The translations under genes were made by a program, and so were the position numbers. Below, piece after piece: positions 1 to 5,292 of a stretch of DNA of 5,292 nt. The notes beneath the pieces were generated by a model. The model saw only the letters and a list, made by a program, of their open reading frames with translations, was not told the origin of the DNA and made no database searches. The DNA is from DATLBY01 sp035526665 (GTDB lineage: Bacteria > Acidobacteriota > Terriglobia > Bryobacterales > Bryobacteraceae): positions 1 through 5,292 of the forward strand of contig DATLBY010000397.1 in assembly GCA_035526665.1 (NCBI GenBank), written 5' to 3'. Numbering within the stretch: position 1 is the stretch's first letter; every line of letters starts with the position of its first letter.

Positions 1-1001
1 CCGTCAATCACCCAAATTTTGAGCTCTTCCGGGTTTTGCACGGAGTCCTTCCACCGGTACGGCTCCTCCACGCCCACGCTGAAAATTCCTCCGACGGGCT
101 TGCGGCCGAGGGTGGCGCGGTACTCCTTTGCATTCTTCCCGTTCGCCCACGGAGCCATGGTTCCGCGGCGGGCCTGCCGGTCCGCAAACAAAAGCGAGGA
201 CACCTGCCCCAGCCGTTTCATGTCCAGTGGGCTGCCCGCTCCTCCGCCTGCATTGGGAATGTACCTAGCGGATGGATTGATTTTGCGGATCTCCGAATCC
301 CATAAAGCGATCAGATCAAATAGCCTGCGCTCACGCCTTAGAATATGGGCGCGCCGGGCGGGATCCGCCGGATCGTTCGTCAAGGGCAGCTCAAAACCGC
401 TCGCCTGTTTGAAATTTTCGCGGCAGTGCCGGCAGTAGCACATTTTTTTATCTGCCCAGCGATTCGCAAAGATCCCGTCTACGCCGTAGAGCTCCACGAT
501 CTCGCGCGTGACCGCCGTCATGAACTCGAAGTTGTATGGTCCCAGATCGCATGTAATCCAGCGTTCGGGATTCGCAGGGTGGCGCCGTTTATTCCCTTTG
601 GCGTCGACGGCAATCCAGTCGGGATGCGCCGCCGCCACATCGTCGTAGGTTGCATGCGGGTCGGTCCGCGCCACGACAATCATTCCGGCCTTGCGGCAGC
701 CCTTCGCCAGGTCACCGAAGGCATCGCCATCCTTCAGCCAACGGCTCCTGTGATGAAACGGAATTTTCGTCGGATAGAAGGCCATGTAGCCGCCGCCCCC
801 CAGGCACACGGCATCGCAATGGGTCCGGCGGAAGTAATCGAGCCAAAACGCTGGGTCGTAGTTGCCGGGATCATCCTCGACAAAGACCAGCTGCCCCCAT
901 CGCATGGGGCGGTCGAACCAGCCCGCTTCCGGCGCCGCCTCAATCGGCGCAGCCGCCGCTCCGGCAACCACTGCCTGCAGCAACTCACGGCGTGACAACA
1001 T
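1..1001 (-). CDS. Tat-exported hypothetical glycosyl hydrolase (GHL6-like TIM barrel), C-terminus off the window
   Basis: The frame is open from ATG at 1001 to base 1, giving 333 residues with no stop; TGA and TAA lie in frame just upstream of the ATG, so no earlier start is possible. Residues 3-9 (SRRELLQ) match the twin-arginine consensus and are followed by an Ala-rich stretch to about residue 25, suggesting Tat export. The body resembles the hypothetical glycosyl hydrolase 6 / alpha-amylase-like family, recognised from memory: residues 34-40 (first barrel strand), YPTKIPFHHRS at 76-86, DPHATYDD around 114-121, HPDWIAVDAKG at 126-136, and DGIFANRW at 175-182, where a barrel-strand acidic or neighbouring residue is expected. 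The family's cysteine motif, CYCRHC at 188-193, follows. Such proteins often continue into a beta-galactosidase trimerisation-like domain, which would lie outside the window. Substrate and activity are not known. A GGAG lies about 15 nt upstream of the ATG, which is rather far. The gene is co-directional with the toxin-antitoxin pair 120 bp upstream, but probably independent of it. Confidence 0.82.
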   Translation of the reverse strand, partial: MLSRRELLQAVVAGAAAAPIEAAPEAGWFDRPMRWGQLVFVEDDPGNYDPAFWLDYFRRTHCDAVCLGGGGYMAFYPTKIPFHHRSRWLKDGDAFGDLAKGCRKAGMIVVARTDPHATYDDVAAAHPDWIAVDAKGNKRRHPANPERWITCDLGPYNFEFMTAVTREIVELYGVDGIFANRWADKKMCYCRHCRENFKQASGFELPLTNDPADPARRAHILRRERRLFDLIALWDSEIRKINPSARYIPNAGGGAGSPLDMKRLGQVSSLLFADRQARRGTMAPWANGKNAKEYRATLGRKPVGGIFSVGVEEPYRWKDSVQNPEELKIWVID

Positions 1002-1121
1002 GCGTATACGTTATCACTCCACACTGTATTTTTACCTCGTCGTGAGGAGTGTGTGGGTAACTGGCGGGCTTCGGAATAGCGGGCGGAACGCCGGTCCGAT
1101 CTGACACGTTGCATCCAATTG

Positions 1122-1457
1122 CTACGCCCCAATGATTGAAGCGATCCGCACCCGCAGCGCCGGTATGTGGTTTTGCACCACTTCCCAGACAAGCTCGTAG
1201 TCCACACCGAAATAATTATGAATAAGCCGATTGCGCATCCCCGCCATCGCGCGCCACTCAACGAGTGGATGCCGGGCTCGAAATTCGTCAGGAATTTTCT
1301 TCGCTGCCTCTCCGATGATCTCGAGGCTTCGCACGAACGCACGCTGAAGCGTTTCATCAGCCATAAACCGCTCCGCGCCGATGCCTGCACTTTTGCGAAT
1401 CAAGTAATCTGCCTCCGCCAGAATGTGGCGAAGGTACTCACGCGGCTCCGATGACAT
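1122..1457 (-). CDS. hepT: HEPN-domain (DUF86/HepT-like) RNase toxin
   Basis: This 111-residue all-helical protein matches the DUF86/HepT family in length and pattern. It carries the catalytic RX4HXY motif as R75-NRLI-H80-N-Y82, followed by the usual FGVDYELVW segment (83-91). Conserved helices include the region around 43-59 (RSLEIIGEAAKKIPDEF). In characterised pairs, HepT is a HEPN ribonuclease whose motif tyrosine is AMPylated by the cognate MNT protein, silencing the toxin; Y82 would be the target here. The ATG at 1457 was chosen because a GGAAG sits 6 nt upstream (1468 to 1464) and because the protein begins there as family members do; an in-frame ATG at 1523 would add 22 basic residues unlike the family. 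The start lies 20 bp inside the 3' end of the antitoxin gene, implying translational coupling in a two-gene operon. All key residues are present, so the toxin looks intact. The RNase role is inferred from the family. Confidence 0.9.
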   Translation of the reverse strand: MSSEPREYLRHILAEADYLIRKSAGIGAERFMADETLQRAFVRSLEIIGEAAKKIPDEFRARHPLVEWRAMAGMRNRLIHNYFGVDYELVWEVVQNHIPALRVRIASIIGA

Positions 1458-1755
1458 TCTCTGCTTCCGCCAGGATATGCGGTCCCAGGAACGGGGACAG
1501 CGCCTCGATCGTAACGAGCTCAACTGTGCGACCGAGGCGTGCCTCGATCAGCTCCGACAGCGCTAGAAAACGCTCGTATGTCTTGGCTCCCGGAAAGAAC
1601 TGGACCAGGAGGTCTACATCACTGTCGCTGCGAGCCTCACCGCGTGCTACGGAGCCGAATAGTGCGAGCCGCTGCACACCAAGTGCCCGGATCTCCGGCC
1701 CAGATGCAACGAGCCGTTCAATAGCCTGTTCTCGGGTAAGCGGGATCGCCAGCAT
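1438..1755 (-). CDS. mntA: MNT-domain nucleotidyltransferase antitoxin (MntA-like)
   Basis: This 105-residue minimal nucleotidyltransferase has the signature GSX10DXD: G34-S35, then D46 and D48 within SDSDVDLLV (43-51), preceded by LALF (30-33) and containing the usual ARGEA at 37-41. In studied systems the family adds AMP to the tyrosine of the partner HEPN toxin. The third acidic position, normally Asp in a VDLV strand, is Glu79 in VELVT (78-82) here; Glu is chemically compatible, but the change is worth noting. The C-terminal LSPFLGPHILAEAENV (86-101) is typical of antitoxins of this class. The gene is first in the operon and overlaps the HEPN gene by 20 bp. The start is the ATG at 1755. 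The upstream bases offer only a weak GGTAA-like ribosome-binding site, and a dyad lies directly before the start. A cytoplasmic role as the neutraliser of HepT is inferred from the family and the pairing. Confidence 0.88.
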   Translation of the reverse strand: MLAIPLTREQAIERLVASGPEIRALGVQRLALFGSVARGEARSDSDVDLLVQFFPGAKTYERFLALSELIEARLGRTVELVTIEALSPFLGPHILAEAENVIGAA

Positions 1756-1789
1756 ACGGTTACCAGCTTAGCGAGAAGCTGTCTTCCGT
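1756..1789. promoter_or_regulatory. Interrupted dyad abutting the antitoxin start (candidate operator or leader hairpin)
   Basis: A symmetric inverted repeat is centred at 1772/1773. The inner arms CAGCTT (1764-1769) and AAGCTG (1776-1781) flank a 6-nt centre. After 4 unpaired bases on each side, the outer arms ACGG (1756-1759) and CCGT (1786-1789) also pair. The element ends one base before the antitoxin ATG at 1755 and overlaps the best promoter candidate for that gene. This position suits autoregulation by a toxin-antitoxin complex or a start-site hairpin. A 6-bp stem with a short loop can arise by chance, so this is only a candidate. Confidence 0.35.
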
Positions 1790-1794
1790 GCCAA
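1767..1794 (-). promoter_or_regulatory. Possible promoter of the toxin-antitoxin operon
   Basis: Reading leftwards, TTGGCA (1794 to 1789) matches 5 of 6 bases of the -35 consensus. It is followed after 16 nt by GCTAAG (1772 to 1767), a poor -10 match (3 of 6). The -10 falls inside the dyad at 1756-1789. A start point here would leave a very short leader, in line with the lack of a clear ribosome-binding site. This is a weak call. Confidence 0.2.
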
Positions 1795-1876
1795 TTCCCC
1801 AACAGCCCGCCTCGCGTTAGAGCGCGTGCCGCGAGCTTCGCACAAAGGGTGGCGTGAATCGGGATCATCCATAAAA

Positions 1877-1906
1877 TTGGACCCTCATCCCTGCCGGCGA
1901 TATGAT
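1877..1906 (+). promoter_or_regulatory. Possible sigma70-type promoter of the VOC-protein gene
   Basis: TTGGAC (1877-1882) and TATGAT (1901-1906) are separated by 18 nt. The -10 matches 5 of 6 consensus bases and the -35 only 3 of 6. Transcription would begin near 1913 and give a leader of about 65 nt before the ATG at 1978. There is no other evidence. Confidence 0.33.
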
Positions 1907-1962
1907 TCAGAATGGCACGACGGGCGGCGGCGAATGTGACACGCCGGCCCCACCAGATCAGC

Positions 1963-1968
1963 AAGGAG
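1963..1968 (+). promoter_or_regulatory. Ribosome-binding site that fixes the VOC gene start
   Basis: AAGGAG lies 9 nt before the ATG at 1978. It decides for this start over the in-frame ATG at 1912, whose extra 22 Arg-rich residues do not fit the family. Confidence 0.7.
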
Positions 1969-1977
1969 CACCCGAAC

Positions 1978-2454
1978 ATGAAGCCAAAGAACACGATCTG
2001 CCTCTGGTTCGACAAGGACGCGCACGAGGCCGCCCGCTTCTACGCCGCGACCTTTCCGGATAGTGAAGTAACCGCTGTTCACGCCGCTCCCAGCGACTAT
2101 CCGGGCGGCAGGAAGGGCGATGTGCTGACGGTGGAGTTCACCGTCCTGGGCATCCCCTGTCTCGGTCTTAACGGCGGCCCGGTGTTCAGGCACAGCGAAG
2201 CCTTTTCCTTCCAGATCGCGACGGAGAATCAGGAGGAGACTGACCGTTACTGGAACGCGATCGTCGGCAACGGCGGCGCCGAAAGCCAGTGCGGGTGGTG
2301 CAAGGACCGCTGGGGCCTCTGCTGGCAGATCACCCCGCGCGCGCTATCCAATGCGCTTGCGGCTGGTGGCAGTGAGGCAAAGCGCGCCTTCGAGGCGATG
2401 ATGAGAATGAAAAAGATCGACATCGCGGCCATCGAGGCAGCGCGGCAAGGCTGA
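1978..2454 (+). CDS. VOC-family (PhnB-like / '3-demethylubiquinone-9 3-methyltransferase' fold) protein
   Basis: This 158-residue protein belongs to the glyoxalase/VOC superfamily branch called PhnB-like. Visible family hallmarks are TICLWFDKDAHEAARFYAA near the N-terminus (6-24), FPDSEV (26-31), a VLTVEF strand (49-54), LNGGP (64-68), a Gln/Glu-rich turn before DRYWN (89-93), the C-terminal CGW..D..G..WQ..P signature (105-120), and MMRMKKIDI near the end (141-149). The '3-demethylubiquinone methyltransferase' name often attached to this family is misleading: there is no SAM-binding fold, and the substrate of most members is unknown. No signal peptide is seen, so it should be cytoplasmic. Cysteines at 105, 108 and 115 cluster in the signature, the last two at positions that I recall as non-cysteine in relatives. 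It is probably a single-gene unit, divergent from the toxin-antitoxin operon and 275 bp from the next gene. Confidence 0.88.
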   Translation: MKPKNTICLWFDKDAHEAARFYAATFPDSEVTAVHAAPSDYPGGRKGDVLTVEFTVLGIPCLGLNGGPVFRHSEAFSFQIATENQEETDRYWNAIVGNGGAESQCGWCKDRWGLCWQITPRALSNALAAGGSEAKRAFEAMMRMKKIDIAAIEAARQG

Positions 2455-2729
2455 CGTGAACACGCCGGCAGATCCTTATCGTGCTGGATCATGCGCCACT
2501 CGGAAGTGACCCGTAGCGGGCGTTCCTGGCCACTCTCCCGAAGTGCGCTTGTCTCAGTGCCGGCCGGATCCGGGCGCCGCCTCCCCCTGATTTAGCCGGC
2601 ATCCATTTTCTGATCGCGTCCTGCGCCTCGTTCACGCGATGGGCTGCGGCCGCAGCCTCGGCCCGTGCATGCAGGAGCTGGTGTGCGATAGCGAGGATGA
2701 GCGGAATAGAAGATCATGTAAAAGGATTC
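2455..2729. other. Intergenic spacer before the quinoprotein gene
   Basis: I find no supportable gene in these 275 bases and no intrinsic terminator with a T-tract after the VOC gene. A weak hairpin could form from CCGGCA (2465-2470) and TGCTGG (2482-2487). Two perfect palindromes occur: CCGGATCCGG (2564-2573) and a 16-bp one at 2642-2657. A minus-strand frame is open between about 2717 and 2490, giving an Ala-rich helical peptide, but it lacks an ATG near its beginning and resembles nothing I know. Confidence 0.45.
2642..2657. repeat. Perfect 16-bp palindrome upstream of the quinoprotein gene
   Basis: GGCTGCGG is followed directly by its reverse complement CCGCAGCC. As RNA it could form a 6-bp GC stem with a 4-nt loop, without a following T-tract, so a terminator is unlikely. 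An 8-bp palindrome, TGCATGCA, follows at 2666-2673. The position, 73 bp before the preferred start of the dehydrogenase gene, fits an operator or leader structure, but GC-rich palindromes also arise by chance. Confidence 0.4.
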
Positions 2730-5036
2730 ATGCTCAACCTCAACACCACCCGGCCAGCAAGACTCGCCCGCTGCCTGAAGACGCCAACCCTTTTGCTCGC
2801 ATTGGCAATGACCGTTTTATCGGGGCTGGCCGGGCAGAACCATAAGGAGTGGTCCGATTACGGCGGGGGAGCGGATTCCTCCCATTTCGTCGCACTGGAC
2901 CAGATCAACAAGTCCAATGTGAGCCAGTTACAAGTGGCGTGGGTCTATCCCACAGGCGATGACAATGCTTACCTGTTCAATCCGATCGTTGTGGATAACG
3001 TGATGTATGTTTTGGCGAGGAAGAGTTCGCTGGTCGCGCTGAACGTAACTACGGGAAAGGAAATCTGGATACATGAGAACCTTCCCGGCCTGTCGAGCCG
3101 CGGCATCGCTTACTGGGAAAGCAAGAATCGCAAAGACAGGAGGCTGGTCTTCGCCATCAACGACTACCTCCAGGAGATCGACGCCCGGACCGGTCAATCG
3201 CTGCTGACGTTCGGGAAGCGCGGGTTGGTGGATTTAAGGGAGGGCCTGGGCCGCGATCCCAAGACCATCAATCGCATTCAGACCGACACGCCCGGGCGCG
3301 TCTTCGAGAACCTGATTCTGTTGGGCTCAACGCCTGGCGAAGCTTATCTGGCGCCTCCCGGCGATATTCGCGCCTATAACGTGATTACAGGCAAGCTGGT
3401 CTGGACCTTTCATACCATTCCGCATCCTGGTGAGTTCGGTTATGACACTTGGCCCAAAAATGCCTGGAAATACTCAGGTGGAGCGAACACATGGGGCGAG
3501 ATCACAGTCGACACGAAGCGGGGGATCGCCTACTTCCCAACCGGATCTCCGACCTACGATTACTACGGGGCCGATCGGATCGGGACAAACCTGTTCGCCA
3601 ATTCTCTGCTAGCGCTGGATGCTCGCACGGGGAAGCGTTTGTGGCATTTCCAGTTGGTCCATCACGATCTGTGGGACTACGACACCACGGCCGCGCCGCA
3701 ACTGCTCACGGTGATGCACGACGGAAAACCCGTGGACGTGGTGGCGCAGTCCAGCAAGCAGGGATTTCTATATGTGTTCGATCGCGTGACAGGTAAGCCC
3801 CTGTGGCCCATCGAGGAGCGGCCGGTTCCCAAAAGCCTGATGCCGGGCGAGGAGGCCTGGCCTACCCAGCCATTCCCGACTGCGCCCCCGCCCTTCGCAC
3901 GTCAGAAGATTACGGCTGACGATGTGAACCAATACATCCTCACGCGCGACGAGCGCGCTGCATGGAAGAAGCGAATTGCCGCCATGCGGAACGAAGGGCT
4001 CTATACTCCGCCGGGATTGACAGAAACGATCTCGCTGCCCGGGGCTCGCGGAGGATCGAATTGGGGTAGCGGCGCCGTGAATCCAACCAAAGGCCTGATG
4101 TACCTCAACACGCAGGATTGGCCAACCATCTACAGACTGAGTCTCGAAGATCCACTTGCGAAGCCTGCCGGCGATTCCAGCGCAAAAGCTGTCTATGAGG
4201 CAAGGTGCCAGGCCTGTCACGGTGTAAATGGTGTACGCTCCGGATCGGGTCCACCCCCGCTCGCCGCAATCGGCAGGCGTCTCACATTGGATTCGTTCCT
4301 CGTGTCGGTCCGGAACGGACGCGGAAAAATGCCTGCCTTTGGGGATCTGAATGAAAGCGCCGCCAAGCAACTCTTCGAGTATCTCGGGACCCTTGAGGCG
4401 CCGGCAGGTACAGCCGGGAAGGCGCCCGTAAAGAGGACGGCAAACCGCGGACCGGTTGTAGCTTCCGGCGGGGCGCCGGGAGGGCTGCAGGTTCGTCACG
4501 GGAACGCAGCTCAGTACACGCCGCTCGGTGGCCCGCCTTATCCGCCGGAGAGTCAGACGCCGAGCGTTCGTTACTACACGGACTGGGGTCTTTATCCCAA
4601 TCAGCCCTATATAATCGGTCCGCCCTGGTCGTCGGTTGTGGCCTATGACCTCAACTCTGGAACTATCAAATGGAAGGTTCCGTTGGGGCAGGATGCCGTG
4701 GCCGAGGCCGAGGGAGCTCGCGACACGGGCGCCTTCATGGCCGAACATCACGGAATGATCGTGACGTCGACTGGGCTGATTTTTATTGCGGCGAGTGACG
4801 GCAAGATCCGCGCCCTCGATGAGGATACGGGCAAGGTCTTGTGGAGTGCCACGCTGCCGGCAGGCTCCGAAGGCATTCCCGCTATGTACGAGGCCGGCGG
4901 ACGGCAGTACTTGGTAGTTTCGGCATCATCGACTATCAACTCTGGGGGTGGGCACGCGGGACAGGGCCGCACATCGCGGACTCCAAACCCCGACCTCCCC
5001 AGGGGCTACGTCGCGTTCGCGTTGCCAGGAAAGTGA
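2730..5036 (+). CDS. Exported PQQ-dependent glucose dehydrogenase-type quinoprotein with inserted cytochrome c domain
   Basis: This 768-residue protein probably oxidises a sugar or alcohol in the periplasm with pyrroloquinoline quinone and passes electrons through its own haem c. A basic start, a hydrophobic core (TLLLALAMTVLSG, 20-32) and a GLA/GQ cleavage site near 35 form a Sec signal. Blade sequence typical of membrane glucose dehydrogenase (Gcd) follows: WSDYGG (41-46), PGEFGYDTWP (233-242), GGANTWGE (250-257), HHDLWDYD (311-318), DRVTGKPLWPIEERPVP (351-367) and GGSNWG (441-446). Next comes a cytochrome c domain (about 484-559) with C493-QA-C496-H497 and probable ligand Met534 in GKMPAF. 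The propeller then resumes, with the final blades around 635-707 and a GGRQYLVV / GYVAFALP ending. The five-helix membrane anchor of classical Gcd is absent. The ATG at 2730 is preferred (AAAAGGA 3 nt upstream, basic n-region); an in-frame ATG at 2697 would add 11 residues, including acidic ones, and has no properly spaced ribosome-binding site. Substrate not determinable. Confidence 0.9.
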   Translation: MLNLNTTRPARLARCLKTPTLLLALAMTVLSGLAGQNHKEWSDYGGGADSSHFVALDQINKSNVSQLQVAWVYPTGDDNAYLFNPIVVDNVMYVLARKSSLVALNVTTGKEIWIHENLPGLSSRGIAYWESKNRKDRRLVFAINDYLQEIDARTGQSLLTFGKRGLVDLREGLGRDPKTINRIQTDTPGRVFENLILLGSTPGEAYLAPPGDIRAYNVITGKLVWTFHTIPHPGEFGYDTWPKNAWKYSGGANTWGEITVDTKRGIAYFPTGSPTYDYYGADRIGTNLFANSLLALDARTGKRLWHFQLVHHDLWDYDTTAAPQLLTVMHDGKPVDVVAQSSKQGFLYVFDRVTGKPLWPIEERPVPKSLMPGEEAWPTQPFPTAPPPFARQKITADDVNQYILTRDERAAWKKRIAAMRNEGLYTPPGLTETISLPGARGGSNWGSGAVNPTKGLMYLNTQDWPTIYRLSLEDPLAKPAGDSSAKAVYEARCQACHGVNGVRSGSGPPPLAAIGRRLTLDSFLVSVRNGRGKMPAFGDLNESAAKQLFEYLGTLEAPAGTAGKAPVKRTANRGPVVASGGAPGGLQVRHGNAAQYTPLGGPPYPPESQTPSVRYYTDWGLYPNQPYIIGPPWSSVVAYDLNSGTIKWKVPLGQDAVAEAEGARDTGAFMAEHHGMIVTSTGLIFIAASDGKIRALDEDTGKVLWSATLPAGSEGIPAMYEAGGRQYLVVSASSTINSGGGHAGQGRTSRTPNPDLPRGYVAFALPGK

Positions 5037-5112
5037 ACCAATCCGCAGCCGCATCGTTTGGGGTCACAGGAAATGCTTCTTACCTCATGGATCCTCCGTT
5101 CATTTGGAGATA

Positions 5113-5292
5113 ATGCCTTTCATGCGACTGTTGGTTGAATTTGCCCTGGCGAGTGCCGTCGCCGTGATGGCGGCGGGTCCGCCGGTAGCGGAGATCTCGA
5201 ATGGAAAGATCAGCGTGACGGTGTATTTACCGGATCCGGTGACCGGCTTCTATCAGGGGACGCGGTTTGATTGGTCCGGCGTTGTCCGCTCC
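5113..5292 (+). CDS. Secreted protein of unknown function, N-terminal part only
   Basis: Sixty codons are open to the right edge. GGAGA (5106-5110) precedes the ATG by 2 nt, a tight spacing; a second in-frame ATG at 5122 is 11 nt from it and may be the true start. The first 25 residues form a signal peptide (MRLLVEFALASAVAVMAAG, cleavage likely after an Ala near 21-26). The mature part begins AEISNGKISVTVYLPDP (26-42), then FYQGTRFDWSGVV (45-57). I recall exported Acidobacteriota proteins starting this way (ISNG...LYLPD...RFDWSG) that carry no assigned function; this is from memory, not a search. It follows the quinoprotein gene by 76 bp with no visible terminator, so the two may be co-transcribed. 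Confidence 0.68.
   Translation, partial: MPFMRLLVEFALASAVAVMAAGPPVAEISNGKISVTVYLPDPVTGFYQGTRFDWSGVVRS

Noticed and set aside
345..995. Plus-strand open frame of 216 codons
   Set aside because: It is antisense to the glycosidase-like gene, whose minus-strand product has a Tat signal and family motifs throughout; the plus-strand product resembles nothing.
1002..1121. Search for a terminator or promoter between the HEPN gene and the glycosidase-like gene
   Set aside because: Only a 4-bp CCTC/GAGG hairpin near 1035-1047 and a short CGTATACG palindrome (1003-1010) are visible; neither is enough for a call.
734..1390. Minus-strand open frame of 218 codons
   Set aside because: It is out of frame with, and overlaps, both the HEPN gene and the glycosidase-like gene; its product is Arg/Ser-rich and of low complexity, as expected of a shifted frame.
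2465..2490. Possible terminator hairpin after the VOC gene
   Set aside because: The stem is only 6 bp with a wobble pair, the loop is 11 nt, and no T-tract follows.
2490..2717. Minus-strand frame giving an Ala-rich helical peptide (LLHARAEAAAAAHRV)
   Set aside because: There is no ATG near the beginning and no ribosome-binding site or family resemblance; the composition can arise from GC-rich noncoding DNA. A decayed gene remnant cannot be excluded.
2639..2845. Plus-strand frame of 68 codons
   Set aside because: It overlaps the signal-peptide region of the quinoprotein in another frame and resembles no known protein.
3768..4751. Minus-strand open frame of 327 codons inside the quinoprotein gene
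   Set aside because: It is antisense to well-conserved propeller and cytochrome sequence; its product shows no recognisable domain, and long antisense frames are common in GC-rich genes.

Overview
The window is GC-rich, gene-dense bacterial DNA. The best guess for the source is an Acidobacteriota soil bacterium of the Solibacter/Bryobacterales type. This rests on three recalled resemblances: a Tat-exported hypothetical glycosyl hydrolase, a Gcd-like quinoprotein with a built-in haem c domain, and a secreted protein of a lineage-typical unnamed family. There is no rRNA or other marker to confirm it. I see no tRNA, rRNA, CRISPR array, insertion sequence or phage gene.

Left part, minus strand (1-1755): reading leftwards, a nucleotidyltransferase antitoxin (MNT/MntA type) overlaps by 20 bp a HEPN/DUF86 (HepT-type) RNase toxin, forming a complete two-gene toxin-antitoxin cassette. 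After 120 bp there follows, on the same strand, a Tat-signal-bearing TIM-barrel glycosidase-like protein that runs off the left edge (333 codons visible). This frame stays open from its ATG at 1001 to base 1.

Middle (1756-2454): a 222-bp divergent spacer holds a dyad next to the antitoxin start and candidate promoters in both directions. It leads rightwards to a small PhnB-like VOC-fold protein with a good ribosome-binding site.

Right part, plus strand (2455-5292): a 275-bp spacer with a perfect 16-bp palindrome precedes a long exported PQQ-dependent dehydrogenase of the glucose dehydrogenase type. Its beta-propeller carries an inserted cytochrome c domain (CxxCH plus a Met ligand). After a 76-bp gap begins an exported protein of unknown function, cut by the right edge after 60 codons.

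The secreted glycosidase-like protein, the periplasmic quinoprotein and the right-edge secreted protein suggest sugar or polysaccharide processing outside the cytoplasm. The toxin-antitoxin pair and the VOC protein look like independent units. No wholly new system is evident. The points most worth checking are the propeller-inserted cytochrome, the Glu in place of the third acidic residue of the nucleotidyltransferase, and the dyad at the toxin-antitoxin promoter.
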